Source of the DNA: a bacterium
Lineage (GTDB): Bacteria > Patescibacteriota > Minisyncoccia > UBA6257 > Brennerbacteraceae
Reading direction: 5' to 3'
Length of the DNA: 30,850 nucleotides
NCBI GenBank assembly: GCA_027310425.1
Contig: DAIDAW010000002.1
Span: forward strand, 1 to 30,850
This document shows positions 1-7,519 of this stretch, piece after piece. How positions within the stretch are numbered: the first letter of the stretch is position 1; the number at the start of each line of letters is the position of its first letter. Position numbers and translations under genes: made by a program. The notes beneath the pieces were generated by a model. The model searched no databases. It saw only the letters and a program-made list of their open reading frames with translations, and was not told where the DNA came from.

Positions 1-271
1 GGCAAAAGCCGCGACAGCCGATGACATAAGCGAATACAGCCAGGTCGTCACGTTCGCGGTCGGCACGACCAATGTCCAGAAGGTTTCGTCCGCATACGCA
101 ACATACGATCTTAATGCGGATAAGCGGGTGAATCTTGTGGACTTGTCCATTGAGCTCTACTGGTATAAAAAGCCGCTCACGCAGGACGCGCGCCAGAAAT
201 ACGATTTCAACAACGACAACATCGTGAATCTCCAGGACGTGAGCATTCTGCTGTACTACTGGACCGGATAG
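1..271 (+). CDS. Dockerin-repeat protein, C-terminal fragment
   Basis: The frame is open from base 2 to a TAG at 269-271, giving 89 C-terminal residues; the start lies outside the window. Two copies of a calcium-loop motif are visible: YDLNADKRVNLVDLSI and YDFNNDNIVNLQDVSI. Each has the D-x-N-x-D-x-x-V-N-x-x-D spacing of type I dockerin repeats. In that family the paired loops bind calcium and dock onto a cohesin domain. The next two large genes encode cohesin-like domains, so this may be a partner of a surface-anchored scaffold; that pairing is inferred from context. The catalytic or structural part of the protein cannot be seen. Confidence 0.85.
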   Translation, partial: AKAATADDISEYSQVVTFAVGTTNVQKVSSAYATYDLNADKRVNLVDLSIELYWYKKPLTQDARQKYDFNNDNIVNLQDVSILLYYWTG

Positions 272-282
272 TTATTAGAATT

Positions 283-306
283 TAGAAAATAGAAAGTAGA
301 AAATAG
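283..306. repeat. Left arm of inverted repeat around four-helix gene
   Basis: A 24-base run of TAGAAAA-type heptads ending 15 bases before the ATG at 322. Its reverse complement matches bases 696-719 at 23 of 24 positions; the single difference is G296 against T706. The two arms face each other across the four-helix-bundle gene. Confidence 0.7.
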
Positions 307-321
307 TATACGATTCGGTTC

Positions 322-675
322 ATGGAAACGACGAAAACATTTAAAGACCTCATTGTGTGGCAAAAAGCCCGTGATCTTACGGTTCTTGTCTATAAAATAA
401 CTGATGTATTTCCAAAATCAGAATTATACGGTCTTACAAATCAAATGCGTCGTGCCGCGATTTCCATTTCTTCCAACATTGCAGAAAGCTATCACCGGTT
501 TCATGCAAAAGAGAAAAATCAGTTTCTCGCAATCGCTTTCGGCTCCGGCTCTGAGCTCGAGAGTCAATTTGAAATAGCTAAAATCCTCTTCCCGTCTTTT
601 GATTATAGCCAAGGAGAACTCCTTTTATCCGAGGTAATGAAATTGTTAAATACATTTCTTTCAGAGAAATTATGA
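322..675 (+). CDS. Four-helix-bundle protein, S23/IVP family
   Basis: The product is 117 residues, the usual length for the 23S-rRNA intervening-sequence protein family (PF05635/TIGR02436), which forms pentameric four-helix bundles. Recognisable blocks are FKDLIVWQKARDL near the N-terminus, ELYGLTNQMRRAAISI in the middle and SNIAESYHR, the position where the family usually has NIAEGYGR. Relatives include the Avd accessory protein of diversity-generating retroelements, but no reverse transcriptase is present here. Its own role is unknown; members are thought to bind nucleic acid. It is AT-richer than its neighbours, is flanked by inverted repeats, and its TGA overlaps the ATG of the next gene (ATGA). 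A TACGAT hexamer lies 7 bases before the ATG. Confidence 0.9.
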   Translation: METTKTFKDLIVWQKARDLTVLVYKITDVFPKSELYGLTNQMRRAAISISSNIAESYHRFHAKEKNQFLAIAFGSGSELESQFEIAKILFPSFDYSQGELLLSEVMKLLNTFLSEKL

Positions 676-1580
676 AGCCGAAGATCTTTGCTTTTCTATT
701 TTCTATTTTCTATTTTCTATTTTCTGTAGGATCGGCTTTTGCGGCAACGCGCTTGTATCTCAACTCCGACATCTGGACCGTGGGCGTCGGGCAGGAAACG
801 CACGTGCAGATTTCCATCGACACGACCGAGCGCGTGAACGCATTCCGCCTTGCGCTCGCGTATCCGCTCGATACGTTCGAATATGCCGGCTGGTCGGATG
901 GCGCGTCGATTGTCGGCGCCTGGATAACCAGGCCTGCTGCGCAGAACGGAACCGTCCTGCTTGAAGGCGCGATTCCCGGAGGATTCGAAGGCGACAACGG
1001 CTTGCTCGTCACGCTCGTGTTCCGCGGCGTGCGCCAGGGCGCAAATCAGATTCAGGTGATGTCCGATTCGCGTTTGTATGCGAATGACGGAAACGGAAGC
1101 GTGATTCCATTCGACACACGACCGTTCAGGTTCCGCGTCGTGCCAAGCGGCGAAGGCGCGCCCGCGCCATATACGGGCGTGTTCAAAGACAGCACGCCGC
1201 CGGAACAGTTTACGCCGCTGGTCGCGCGCGACGAGAGTATGTTCGATGGAAAATGGTTCGCGGTTTTTGAAACGCAGGATAAAGATTCCGGCATTGCGCG
1301 TTACGACATCGCGGAATCGAATTTCTCCTGCTCCGTTGTTTCTCGGGGCGCATGGAAAGAGGCGCAGAGCCCGGTTGTGCTTTCCGATCAATCCCGCCGG
1401 TCGTTTGTATGCATTCGGGCAACGGATAGAGAGGGAAACGAGCGCGTTGCGTCGGTTGCGCCCCTCTCAAACGCCGGTTCGCTTTCCTCCTCTTTCCGGG
1501 TTCCGTGGGGTATACTGATAGGAGCAGCTGCGCTTGGAGTTTTAGTGAATATGATACTGAGGCGGCGCAGAGCATCGTAG
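672..1580 (+). CDS. Cohesin-like domain protein with C-terminal membrane anchor (302 aa)
   Basis: A signal peptide (residues 1-24, hydrophobic core FAFLFSIFYFLFSVGSAFA) is followed by a cohesin-like beta-sandwich at about 25-155, with hallmarks VGVGQETHVQISID, VNAFRLALAYP and a closing FRFRVV strand. A second beta domain spans about 170-268 (STPPEQFTPLVARDES, GKWFAVFETQDKDSGI), a block that often follows cohesin domains in such proteins. The C-terminus has one transmembrane helix (about 274-296) and an RRRRAS tail, so the body should face outside. The start overlaps the preceding stop. The signal-peptide codons contain a 7-base tandem repeat that could alter the frame. No cohesin partner has been shown; the dockerin gene upstream is a candidate. 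Confidence 0.85.
   Translation: MKPKIFAFLFSIFYFLFSVGSAFAATRLYLNSDIWTVGVGQETHVQISIDTTERVNAFRLALAYPLDTFEYAGWSDGASIVGAWITRPAAQNGTVLLEGAIPGGFEGDNGLLVTLVFRGVRQGANQIQVMSDSRLYANDGNGSVIPFDTRPFRFRVVPSGEGAPAPYTGVFKDSTPPEQFTPLVARDESMFDGKWFAVFETQDKDSGIARYDIAESNFSCSVVSRGAWKEAQSPVVLSDQSRRSFVCIRATDREGNERVASVAPLSNAGSLSSSFRVPWGILIGAAALGVLVNMILRRRRAS
692..725 (+). repeat. Heptanucleotide tandem repeat (TTTTCTA)x4.9 inside signal-peptide codons
   Basis: Four perfect TTTTCTA copies (692-719) are followed by six of seven bases of a fifth. The tract lies 20 bases inside the cohesin-like gene. Because 7 is not a multiple of 3, gain or loss of one unit would shift the reading frame. Bases 696-719 also serve as the right arm of the inverted repeat that starts at 283. 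Confidence 0.85.
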
Positions 1581-1581
1581 T

Positions 1582-3354
1582 ATGCATGATTTCAACCAGG
1601 CCATGAAGAGGCACATGCGCGGGATTGTCGCAGCAGCTGTTTTTTCTATTTTTTGGATTATTGGATTCGGCGCGCGCGCCGCGACATTGGATTTCGCGCC
1701 ACAAGCCGGCGCGTACGCAGTCGGATCGCAATTTTCAGTTGATGTTACGGTTTCGTCCCCGAATCAGGCGGTAAACGCGTTTTCCGGCACGATCTCATTT
1801 CCGAAAGAAACGCTCGAAGTGGTATCGCTGGGCACAACAGGTTCGATCGTGTCGCTTTGGGCGCAGGAGCCGGTTTTTTCCAATGCAAACGGCACGGTGA
1901 GTTTTGAAGGAGCGGTGCTGAACCCCGGATATCAGGGAGCGGGCGGGCGCGTGGTGCGTCTTACGCTGCGCGCGAAAAGCCAAGGCATTGCGACCCTGGG
2001 ATTTTCTTCGGCGTCCGTGCTTGCCAACGACGGCCGGGGAACCGATGTGCTTGAACGAAGCGGCACTGCGACTTTTTCTTTTTCAAGCGTGCAGTTCACT
2101 CCTGCGCCTGCATCGGAAACGCAAATCGGAACCGGAACGTCGCTGGCGCCGATGGTAAGTTCTCCTACGCATCCTGATTCCGGCGCGTGGTACGCGAATC
2201 CGAACCCGAAATTTGTTTGGCCCATTGCGTCCGATACCGCTGCTGTGCGTTTGGGATACGGCACGCTTGCCAACGGATCGCCGGTCACGGCGTATGCGCC
2301 GCCGATTACCGCAAAGCAATTGGAAAATATCAAGGACGGCATATGGTATTTCAATGTCCAGCTCAAGAATGGTTCGGGATGGGGGAATATCGCGCATTTC
2401 CGTTTCAATATTGATACCGCGTCGCCGTTCATCAATGCGGTTTCCGTTGCGAAACAAACCGATCCGTTTGATCCGAATGTGCGCGTTTCCATCGATGCGT
2501 CTGATGCGCTTTCCGGCATTCTTTCTTATGAATTCACGGTAGATACCGGAGTGCCCGTGAATGTTTCTCCTGATATGCTGCGGGGCGGCCAATATGATCT
2601 TGGCCCCCAGAAACCGGGCGATCATGCGTTGCAGGTGCGGGTATTCGATAAAGCGAATAATCGGGCAATTGCCACAGCTTCGTTTAGTATTCAGCCGCTT
2701 GCATCTCCAAGCATTTCTTCGTATTCCCAGCGCATTCAGCCTGGTGCGCCGTTTTCCGTGGAGGGGAATGCGTTGCCGGGAATCCAGATTGAAATTTGGA
2801 CGCAGCAAAGAGAATCTTCCCAGCCACCTGTTCGTTATCAGGCGCTTGCGGATGCAAACGGACGGTTTGCATTTACGACGAATGACATACGTGGGAGCGG
2901 CGCATATGAGTTCTGGCTTGTCGCGCGCGCCGGGTCAGGAGCCGAAAGCATGCCGACGGAAAAGCTGACATTCACGGTCGGACGCGCTGCATTCCTCGAA
3001 TTCGGATCGAATATTCTTGCAGCGCTTGCGGTATTCGTTCCCCTTGTGGCGCTTGCCGCGGTACTGTTCTGGCTGATATGGCGCATTGTGTATGCGTGTC
3101 GGTCGTGGAAGCGTTCGGTTTTGAAGGAAATTGACGAGAGCAAGGCCGTACTTCACCGGGCCGTACTGGATGCCTATAAAGACATCGCTACGCATACGCG
3201 TTTGCTGGAAAAAACGCAGGCGCGCCGCGCGCTCACGCGCGAGGAAGAGTATATGCTCGCGTATTTCCAGGACCGGCTGCAAAATTTGGAACGCGCGGTG
3301 AAAAAAGAAATCCAGGATATCGAAAAAACAGTCAATCGTTCATCGGACAAATAA
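1582..3354 (+). CDS. Large cohesin-like/Ig-like surface protein with membrane anchor and coiled-coil tail (590 aa)
   Basis: The N-terminal signal sequence ends near GARAA (about residue 33). A cohesin-like domain follows at about 34-170 (AVGSQFSVDVTV, VNAFSGTISFP, VVRLTLRAK, LANDGRGTDVL). Three beta-rich Ig/Fn3-like modules occupy about 195-285, 286-375 and 376-470. A transmembrane helix spans about 477-504. The last 80 residues are charged and helical (VLKEIDESKAVLHRAV, QDRLQNLERAVKKEIQD), probably a cytoplasmic coiled coil. The chosen start is 1 base after the previous stop; ATG 1603 (MKRHMRG) would give a more conventional signal peptide. Together with the preceding gene it looks like a surface scaffold pair. 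Ligands are unknown. Confidence 0.85.
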   Translation: MHDFNQAMKRHMRGIVAAAVFSIFWIIGFGARAATLDFAPQAGAYAVGSQFSVDVTVSSPNQAVNAFSGTISFPKETLEVVSLGTTGSIVSLWAQEPVFSNANGTVSFEGAVLNPGYQGAGGRVVRLTLRAKSQGIATLGFSSASVLANDGRGTDVLERSGTATFSFSSVQFTPAPASETQIGTGTSLAPMVSSPTHPDSGAWYANPNPKFVWPIASDTAAVRLGYGTLANGSPVTAYAPPITAKQLENIKDGIWYFNVQLKNGSGWGNIAHFRFNIDTASPFINAVSVAKQTDPFDPNVRVSIDASDALSGILSYEFTVDTGVPVNVSPDMLRGGQYDLGPQKPGDHALQVRVFDKANNRAIATASFSIQPLASPSISSYSQRIQPGAPFSVEGNALPGIQIEIWTQQRESSQPPVRYQALADANGRFAFTTNDIRGSGAYEFWLVARAGSGAESMPTEKLTFTVGRAAFLEFGSNILAALAVFVPLVALAAVLFWLIWRIVYACRSWKRSVLKEIDESKAVLHRAVLDAYKDIATHTRLLEKTQARRALTREEEYMLAYFQDRLQNLERAVKKEIQDIEKTVNRSSDK

Positions 3355-3371
3355 TTTTTGCAAAAAACCAT

Positions 3372-3485
3372 ATGAAGCGCACTGAACAAAAGAATAAAGA
3401 AGTTATACGCGTTGCATTCCGGATTCTGGTTTGGATCGTGGCGCTCAGCGCGGTCGTGTTGTTTGTTATGCGCCGCGTGCGCTGA
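3372..3485 (+). CDS. Small single-pass membrane protein (37 aa), unknown function
   Basis: This short frame fills the gap between the 590-aa surface protein and the MFS-like gene. It begins MKRTEQKNKEVIR, has one hydrophobic stretch (VAFRILVWIVALSAVVLFV) and ends MRRVR before TGA at 3483-3485. The positively charged ends and central helix fit a small inner-membrane protein. The 12-base gap to the next gene suggests co-transcription. I do not recognise a family; its small size lowers confidence that it is translated. Confidence 0.55.
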   Translation: MKRTEQKNKEVIRVAFRILVWIVALSAVVLFVMRRVR

Positions 3486-3497
3486 GTCGTAGCCTGT

Positions 3498-4706
3498 ATG
3501 TACGTTTCCGAAAAAGATAGGCGCGGTATTTTGACGTCCGCGTATGCAAAGAACAAGGAAGCGATCGCGGTGTATGCGATGAATTTCTTGCGCACCTTCG
3601 CGCTCTCGCTCCCGGGGATTTTCGTGCCGCTCTATGTGTTCAACTTGCCGGGGAAGCCGCGCCTGGTATCCGAAGACGTCTCGAACAACATCGCATGGAT
3701 TGCCGTGTATTACCTGATCTATACCCTGACTGCGACGCTTGCCAATATGCTGCTGCTCAAACCGGTATTCCATTGGTTGCGTTTCAAACGGTCGCTCTTG
3801 CTCAGCATGGCATTACTTGCGGGCGCGCTTTTTGCGCTCGTGTTCACGAAGGAATATTTTTTCCTTTTATTCGTCGCTGCGATCCTTTCCGGCCTCACGG
3901 TGCATTTTTACTGGATTCCGTTCCATATTTTTTTCGTGCGTAAAACGAATCAAGGCGGCAATTTCGGCGAGGAATCAGCGCTTCAGCTGTTTATGAACGC
4001 AATGGCAGGCATTGCGGGGCCGCTTGTTGCGGGCGTTTTAATAGAGCAATTCGGATTTCGCGCGATGTTCCTTGTTTCTTTATTTTTCACTCTGTGCGCG
4101 GCATTGCCGGTGCTCTTATGGGTTGGGGAAGGTGAACACCGGGATCATTCGTTTGCCACTGTTTTCCATTCCACGATGGTTGAGCGGCGTACGCGCAGAT
4201 TCGCGGTTGCATTCGTCGGAAACGCAATTGAGGATGTGTTGTACGAAATGGCGTGGTCTTTGCTGCTGTATTTCGTGCTTTCGGATTTCATCCGCGTGGG
4301 CGCGATTACGACGCTTTCCATCGGCATTTCCTCGGTGTTGATGCTTTGGATCGGCAGGATTATCGAGCAGCGCAAGTACGAGTGGCTTCAAAAAACCAGC
4401 TTTGTGGCGAATGCGTTGCTCTACGGCGCACGGTTGTTGCCGCTCACGCCGCTGCGCGCATACGCGATTGACATTGTGGACCGCATAAACGGAAAATTGT
4501 ACAATGTTGCCTTCATGAGCAGGGTGTACGATGCCGCGCAGGAATTCGGGCAATCGGATATCGTGATTTTCCGCGAATGGATACGGCACGCGGCGCAAGC
4601 TTTTGCCGTAGCCGTGGTGCTCGCCGGGTTATTTACCGGCCTTCCGTGGACGTTTATTTTCGCATTTGCCATGGGCGCGTCGTTTCTTGCGCTGTATATT
4701 TTTTGA
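3498..4706 (+). CDS. MFS-like multi-pass membrane transporter (402 aa)
   Basis: The sequence has roughly ten to twelve hydrophobic helices, for example ALSLPGIFVPLYVFNL, IAVYYLIYTLTATLANML, SLLLSMALLAGALFALVF, NAMAGIAGPLVAGVLI and AFAVAVVLAGLFTGLPW. The pattern, with a basic cytoplasmic loop after helix 2 (FHWLRFKRS) and a central break near WVGEGEHRDHS, fits the major facilitator superfamily. No substrate-specific motif is recognised. It lies 8 bases upstream of the undecaprenyl-diphosphate synthase gene and may share a transcript with it; a role in cell-envelope lipid or solute transport is only a guess. Confidence 0.75.
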   Translation: MYVSEKDRRGILTSAYAKNKEAIAVYAMNFLRTFALSLPGIFVPLYVFNLPGKPRLVSEDVSNNIAWIAVYYLIYTLTATLANMLLLKPVFHWLRFKRSLLLSMALLAGALFALVFTKEYFFLLFVAAILSGLTVHFYWIPFHIFFVRKTNQGGNFGEESALQLFMNAMAGIAGPLVAGVLIEQFGFRAMFLVSLFFTLCAALPVLLWVGEGEHRDHSFATVFHSTMVERRTRRFAVAFVGNAIEDVLYEMAWSLLLYFVLSDFIRVGAITTLSIGISSVLMLWIGRIIEQRKYEWLQKTSFVANALLYGARLLPLTPLRAYAIDIVDRINGKLYNVAFMSRVYDAAQEFGQSDIVIFREWIRHAAQAFAVAVVLAGLFTGLPWTFIFAFAMGASFLALYIF

Positions 4707-4714
4707 ATTTTTCT

Positions 4715-5407
4715 ATGGATCATACGCTTCATCATATCGGGTTTTTGATTGACGGCAATCGCCGGTGGGCGCGCGCCAATAACAAAACCGAGCGCCAGGG
4801 ATACGATGCGGGCGCGGAGAATGTGTATGCGATTGCAAAAGCATGCATCGAACGCGGAATTCCGTACGTGACGTTTTGGGGTCTGTCTTCTGAAAATTTC
4901 AAGCAGCGGACGAGCGCGGAGCTTCGCTACATTTTCGACGCAATCAAGAAAACAGGATTGCGTATCGAGCGCATCCGAGGATATCGCGCCCGCCTGCGCG
5001 TCATCGGCAATATCGATGCGTTGCCCAAACAAACGCGGGAATTCGTCCTTACGCACATCAAACCGCTCGAGCATCAGGAAGGGTTTGATACGACGGTAAT
5101 CGCGGGCGTGAATTACGGCGGCAGGGATGAGCTCGTGCGCGCATTCCGGGATATGACCCGCGCCGGCGCGAAAGCAGAGGAAGTCGATGAACAGGCAATT
5201 TCGCGTCATCTTGATACTGCCGGCATTCCGGATCCAGACCTGATCGTCCGTACCGGAGCGCAGAAGCGTTTGTCCGGATTTATGCCGTGGCAAAGCGTGT
5301 ATGCCGAGCTGTATTTTCTTGACACGCTGTGGCCCGACTTTACGGTTGAGGATTTGGATGCTGCTATCGCGTGGTATAAAACGCAGCAGCGCAATTTCGG
5401 CAAATAA
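4715..5407 (+). CDS. uppS: Isoprenyl transferase (undecaprenyl diphosphate synthase, cis-prenyltransferase)
   Basis: The enzyme condenses isopentenyl diphosphate units onto farnesyl diphosphate to make the C55 lipid carrier used for peptidoglycan and surface glycans. The 230-residue length fits the family. Visible motifs are HIGFLIDGNRRWAR (catalytic Asp and diphosphate-binding region), FWGLSSENFKQR, NYGGRDELVRA, PDLIVRTGAQKRLSGF and YAELYFLDTLWPDF (Mg-binding Glu). The start at ATG 4715 is chosen because the motif begins eight residues later; an upstream extension would overlap the transporter gene by more than 100 bases. GNRRWA in place of GNGRWA is a known variant in the family. Confidence 0.95.
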   Translation: MDHTLHHIGFLIDGNRRWARANNKTERQGYDAGAENVYAIAKACIERGIPYVTFWGLSSENFKQRTSAELRYIFDAIKKTGLRIERIRGYRARLRVIGNIDALPKQTREFVLTHIKPLEHQEGFDTTVIAGVNYGGRDELVRAFRDMTRAGAKAEEVDEQAISRHLDTAGIPDPDLIVRTGAQKRLSGFMPWQSVYAELYFLDTLWPDFTVEDLDAAIAWYKTQQRNFGK

Positions 5408-5416
5408 ACTCCCGCC

Positions 5417-6184
5417 ATGCAGTTCGTTTCCTGGAATGTGAACGGATTGCGCGCGTGCATGCGCAAAGGGTTTGCTCGTTTTGTGGAGCGCGCATCTCCT
5501 GACGTGCTTGCTCTGCAGGAAATAAAAGTTTCCGAAAAAGATAGTGCGGTTCTTTCGCCGGAATTCGAGAGACTCGGCTATTCCGCGTTCTGGAATCCCG
5601 CGCACAAAAGCGGCTACAGCGGCACCGCGGTATTTTCAAAACGAAAACCCGTGCGCGTCTCATACGGCATCGGTGATGCAAGTATCGATGCGGAAGGGAG
5701 GGTCGTCGCATTGGAATTTCCGAAGTTCGTTTTCATCAACGCGTATTTTCCGCATACGCAGCGCGAACTCGCGCGCCTGGATTTCAAGCTCGCATTCAAC
5801 AAAAAATTCCAAGCATGGTGCGCGCAGCGCGCCGGAACAAAGCCGCTGATTATCACCGGCGATTTCAATGTCGCGCATACGCCGGACGACCTTGCGAATC
5901 CGAAACACAACGAGCGCAACGCGGGTTTTACCCCCCAAGAGCGCGCGTGGTTTGACGCGTTTCTCGCATCCGGTTTTACGGACACATTCCGCATGTTTAC
6001 GCGCGGCAACGGGCATTATACCTGGTGGACGTACCGGTTTGGCGCCCGCTCTCGCAACATCGGCTGGCGCATTGACTATTTTCTGGTGAGCAAAAAGTTC
6101 AGACAAAAAGTCAGAAAAAGCGAGATTGTGTCGGATATCGGAGGCTCGGACCACTGCCCGATTTTGTTAGAAATGAGAGTCTAA
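5417..6184 (+). CDS. xthA: Exodeoxyribonuclease III (AP endonuclease family)
   Basis: This DNA-repair nuclease incises abasic sites and removes 3' blocking groups. The 255-residue endonuclease/exonuclease/phosphatase fold is full length. Active-site blocks seen are SWNVNGLRA (Asn), LQEIK (metal-binding Glu), INAYFPH, TGDFNVAH (Asp and Asn), WRIDYFLVS and GGSDHCPI (terminal Asp-His). The sequence is closer to the ExoA/Xth type than to Nfo. It begins 9 bases after uppS, so the two are probably co-transcribed. All catalytic positions that I can place are present. Confidence 0.95.
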   Translation: MQFVSWNVNGLRACMRKGFARFVERASPDVLALQEIKVSEKDSAVLSPEFERLGYSAFWNPAHKSGYSGTAVFSKRKPVRVSYGIGDASIDAEGRVVALEFPKFVFINAYFPHTQRELARLDFKLAFNKKFQAWCAQRAGTKPLIITGDFNVAHTPDDLANPKHNERNAGFTPQERAWFDAFLASGFTDTFRMFTRGNGHYTWWTYRFGARSRNIGWRIDYFLVSKKFRQKVRKSEIVSDIGGSDHCPILLEMRV

Positions 6185-6210
6185 AGAATAGAAAATAGAA
6201 GACGAAGTTT

Positions 6211-6663
6211 ATGGAATACGTAGCAATTATGCGGAAATCATGGGGGTTGACCGAAAAAATTCTAAACGGCAAGAAAAAAGTCGAGTCGCGCTGGTATATG
6301 GCAAAATGCAAGCCATGGAATCGCATTCAGCGCGGCGAAATAATCTTCTTCAAAGATTCGGGAGGTCCGGTATTGATAAAAACCTACGCAAAAAAGGTTT
6401 TGCAATTTTCTGATTTGACTCCTGCGAAAGTGAAAAAGATATTACGCCAGTATGGCAAACAAGGCGGGATTGAGAAGGGGGAAGAGCTGGATTTTTTCAA
6501 GAGATTTAAAAATAAAAGATACTGTATATTAATTTTTCTTGGAAATCCCCGGAAAGTTCAACCGTTTGATATCGACAAAACCGGATTCGGGGCAATGGCT
6601 GCGTGGATCACCGTTGATAATGTTTCAGAAATAGCGCGGAAGCATTTTCCCGTGGTATCATAG
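6211..6663 (+). CDS. ASCH/PUA-like domain protein (150 aa)
   Basis: The N-terminal block (residues 1-65) reads IMRKSWGLTEKILNGKKKVESRWYM, then RIQRGEIIFFKDSGG and VLIKTYAKKVLQFSDL. This matches the ASCH/PUA-like layout, where a basic GKK-x-E-x-R segment lines a nucleic-acid or nucleotide pocket. Some ASCH proteins bind RNA or act on modified bases; nothing here fixes the substrate. The gene is AT-richer than xthA and the gene after it, and the spacer before it holds TAGAAAATAGAA, identical to part of the inverted repeat at 283. That mix suggests an acquired gene, but no mobile-element genes are adjacent. Confidence 0.7.
   Translation: MEYVAIMRKSWGLTEKILNGKKKVESRWYMAKCKPWNRIQRGEIIFFKDSGGPVLIKTYAKKVLQFSDLTPAKVKKILRQYGKQGGIEKGEELDFFKRFKNKRYCILIFLGNPRKVQPFDIDKTGFGAMAAWITVDNVSEIARKHFPVVS
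6653..6661 (+). promoter_or_regulatory. Possible extended -10 (TGG-TATCAT) directly before an ATG
   Basis: TGG followed by TATCAT ends 6 bases before ATG 6668. That spacing would put the transcription start at or next to the start codon, so the mRNA would be leaderless. No convincing -35 is seen, as expected for extended -10 promoters. Confidence 0.35.
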
Positions 6664-6667
6664 AAAT

Positions 6668-7501
6668 ATGAGAAAATACCTTTTGTCTTTCGGAATCGGA
6701 GTCGGTGTGCTTGCGCTGATTGGCGGGGCGCTATGGTTTGTCCAGTACGCCAAGAATCGCCAGGAAACAGGTGTGTTTGTTTCGCCGAGCCCGAATGTTG
6801 ATATTGTCGTTGATACTCCGCAACTCAATGCCACGGTTGCGTCGCCGATCAAAATTTCCGGCAGGGCGCGCGGTTCGTGGTTTTTTGAAGCATCGTTTCC
6901 GGCGATGCTTGAAACAAAAACAGGCGGGATTGTCGCGCGCACGCCAGCGCGCGCGCTGGGCGACTGGATGACGAGCGATTTCGTGCCGTTCGAAGCGACG
7001 CTTTCGTATACCGTTGCCACGGATACGGCGATGACTCTTGTTTTGAAAAAGGATAATCCGTCCGGCATACCGGAAAAAGACGCATCACGAACAATCCCCG
7101 TCATCGTGCAAGGCGTTCCAACAGCCGCGGTGAAGCTGTATTTTGCGAATACGATTTTCGATCCCGAACGGCTTGATTGCACGAAACTTTTTTCCGTTAC
7201 GCGGCTCATACCGAAAACAACGACTGTTGCGCGCGCTGCGCTTGAGCAACTGCTTCTGGGGCCGACGCCCGCAGAGCAGGACCAGGGATATTTCACAGGA
7301 ATCGATCAGGGCGTCCGCCTGAACAGCGTTGCCATCAAAAATGGGGTTGCGTATGCTGATTTCACCGATATTCCCGACGGCGGTTCATGCAGGGTTGTGA
7401 CGATTGCAAGGCAGATTGAAAATACGTTGAAACAATTTCCGACGATCAAGAACGTCGTGATTTCCTTGAACGGCAAAACGGAAAATATTCTTCAACCGTA
7501 A
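6668..7501 (+). CDS. Membrane-anchored Gmad2 + GerMN domain protein (277 aa)
   Basis: A single N-terminal helix (LLSFGIGVGVLALIGGALWFV, given here by residues 4-24) anchors the protein with the rest outside. Residues about 48-148 form a Gmad2 immunoglobulin-like domain (SPIKISGRARGSWFFEASFP, TLVLKKDNPSG). Residues about 152-270 form a GerMN domain (VKLYFANTIFD, ARAALEQLLLGPTPAEQ, VAYADFTDIPDGGSCRV). The pair is known from sporulation and germination proteins but also occurs in non-spore-formers as a cell-surface module. Nothing nearby suggests sporulation, so the role is probably envelope-related and is otherwise unknown. Confidence 0.85.
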   Translation: MRKYLLSFGIGVGVLALIGGALWFVQYAKNRQETGVFVSPSPNVDIVVDTPQLNATVASPIKISGRARGSWFFEASFPAMLETKTGGIVARTPARALGDWMTSDFVPFEATLSYTVATDTAMTLVLKKDNPSGIPEKDASRTIPVIVQGVPTAAVKLYFANTIFDPERLDCTKLFSVTRLIPKTTTVARAALEQLLLGPTPAEQDQGYFTGIDQGVRLNSVAIKNGVAYADFTDIPDGGSCRVVTIARQIENTLKQFPTIKNVVISLNGKTENILQP

Positions 7502-7519
7502 ATAAAAAATGAAAAACCC

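Noticed and set aside
322..675. Diversity-generating retroelement with Avd
   Set aside because: The four-helix protein is related to Avd, but no reverse transcriptase or template/variable repeat pair is visible in the window.
4577..4714. Upstream extension of uppS
   Set aside because: It overlaps the end of the transporter gene and adds 46 residues without family resemblance; ATG 4715 starts just before the conserved motif.
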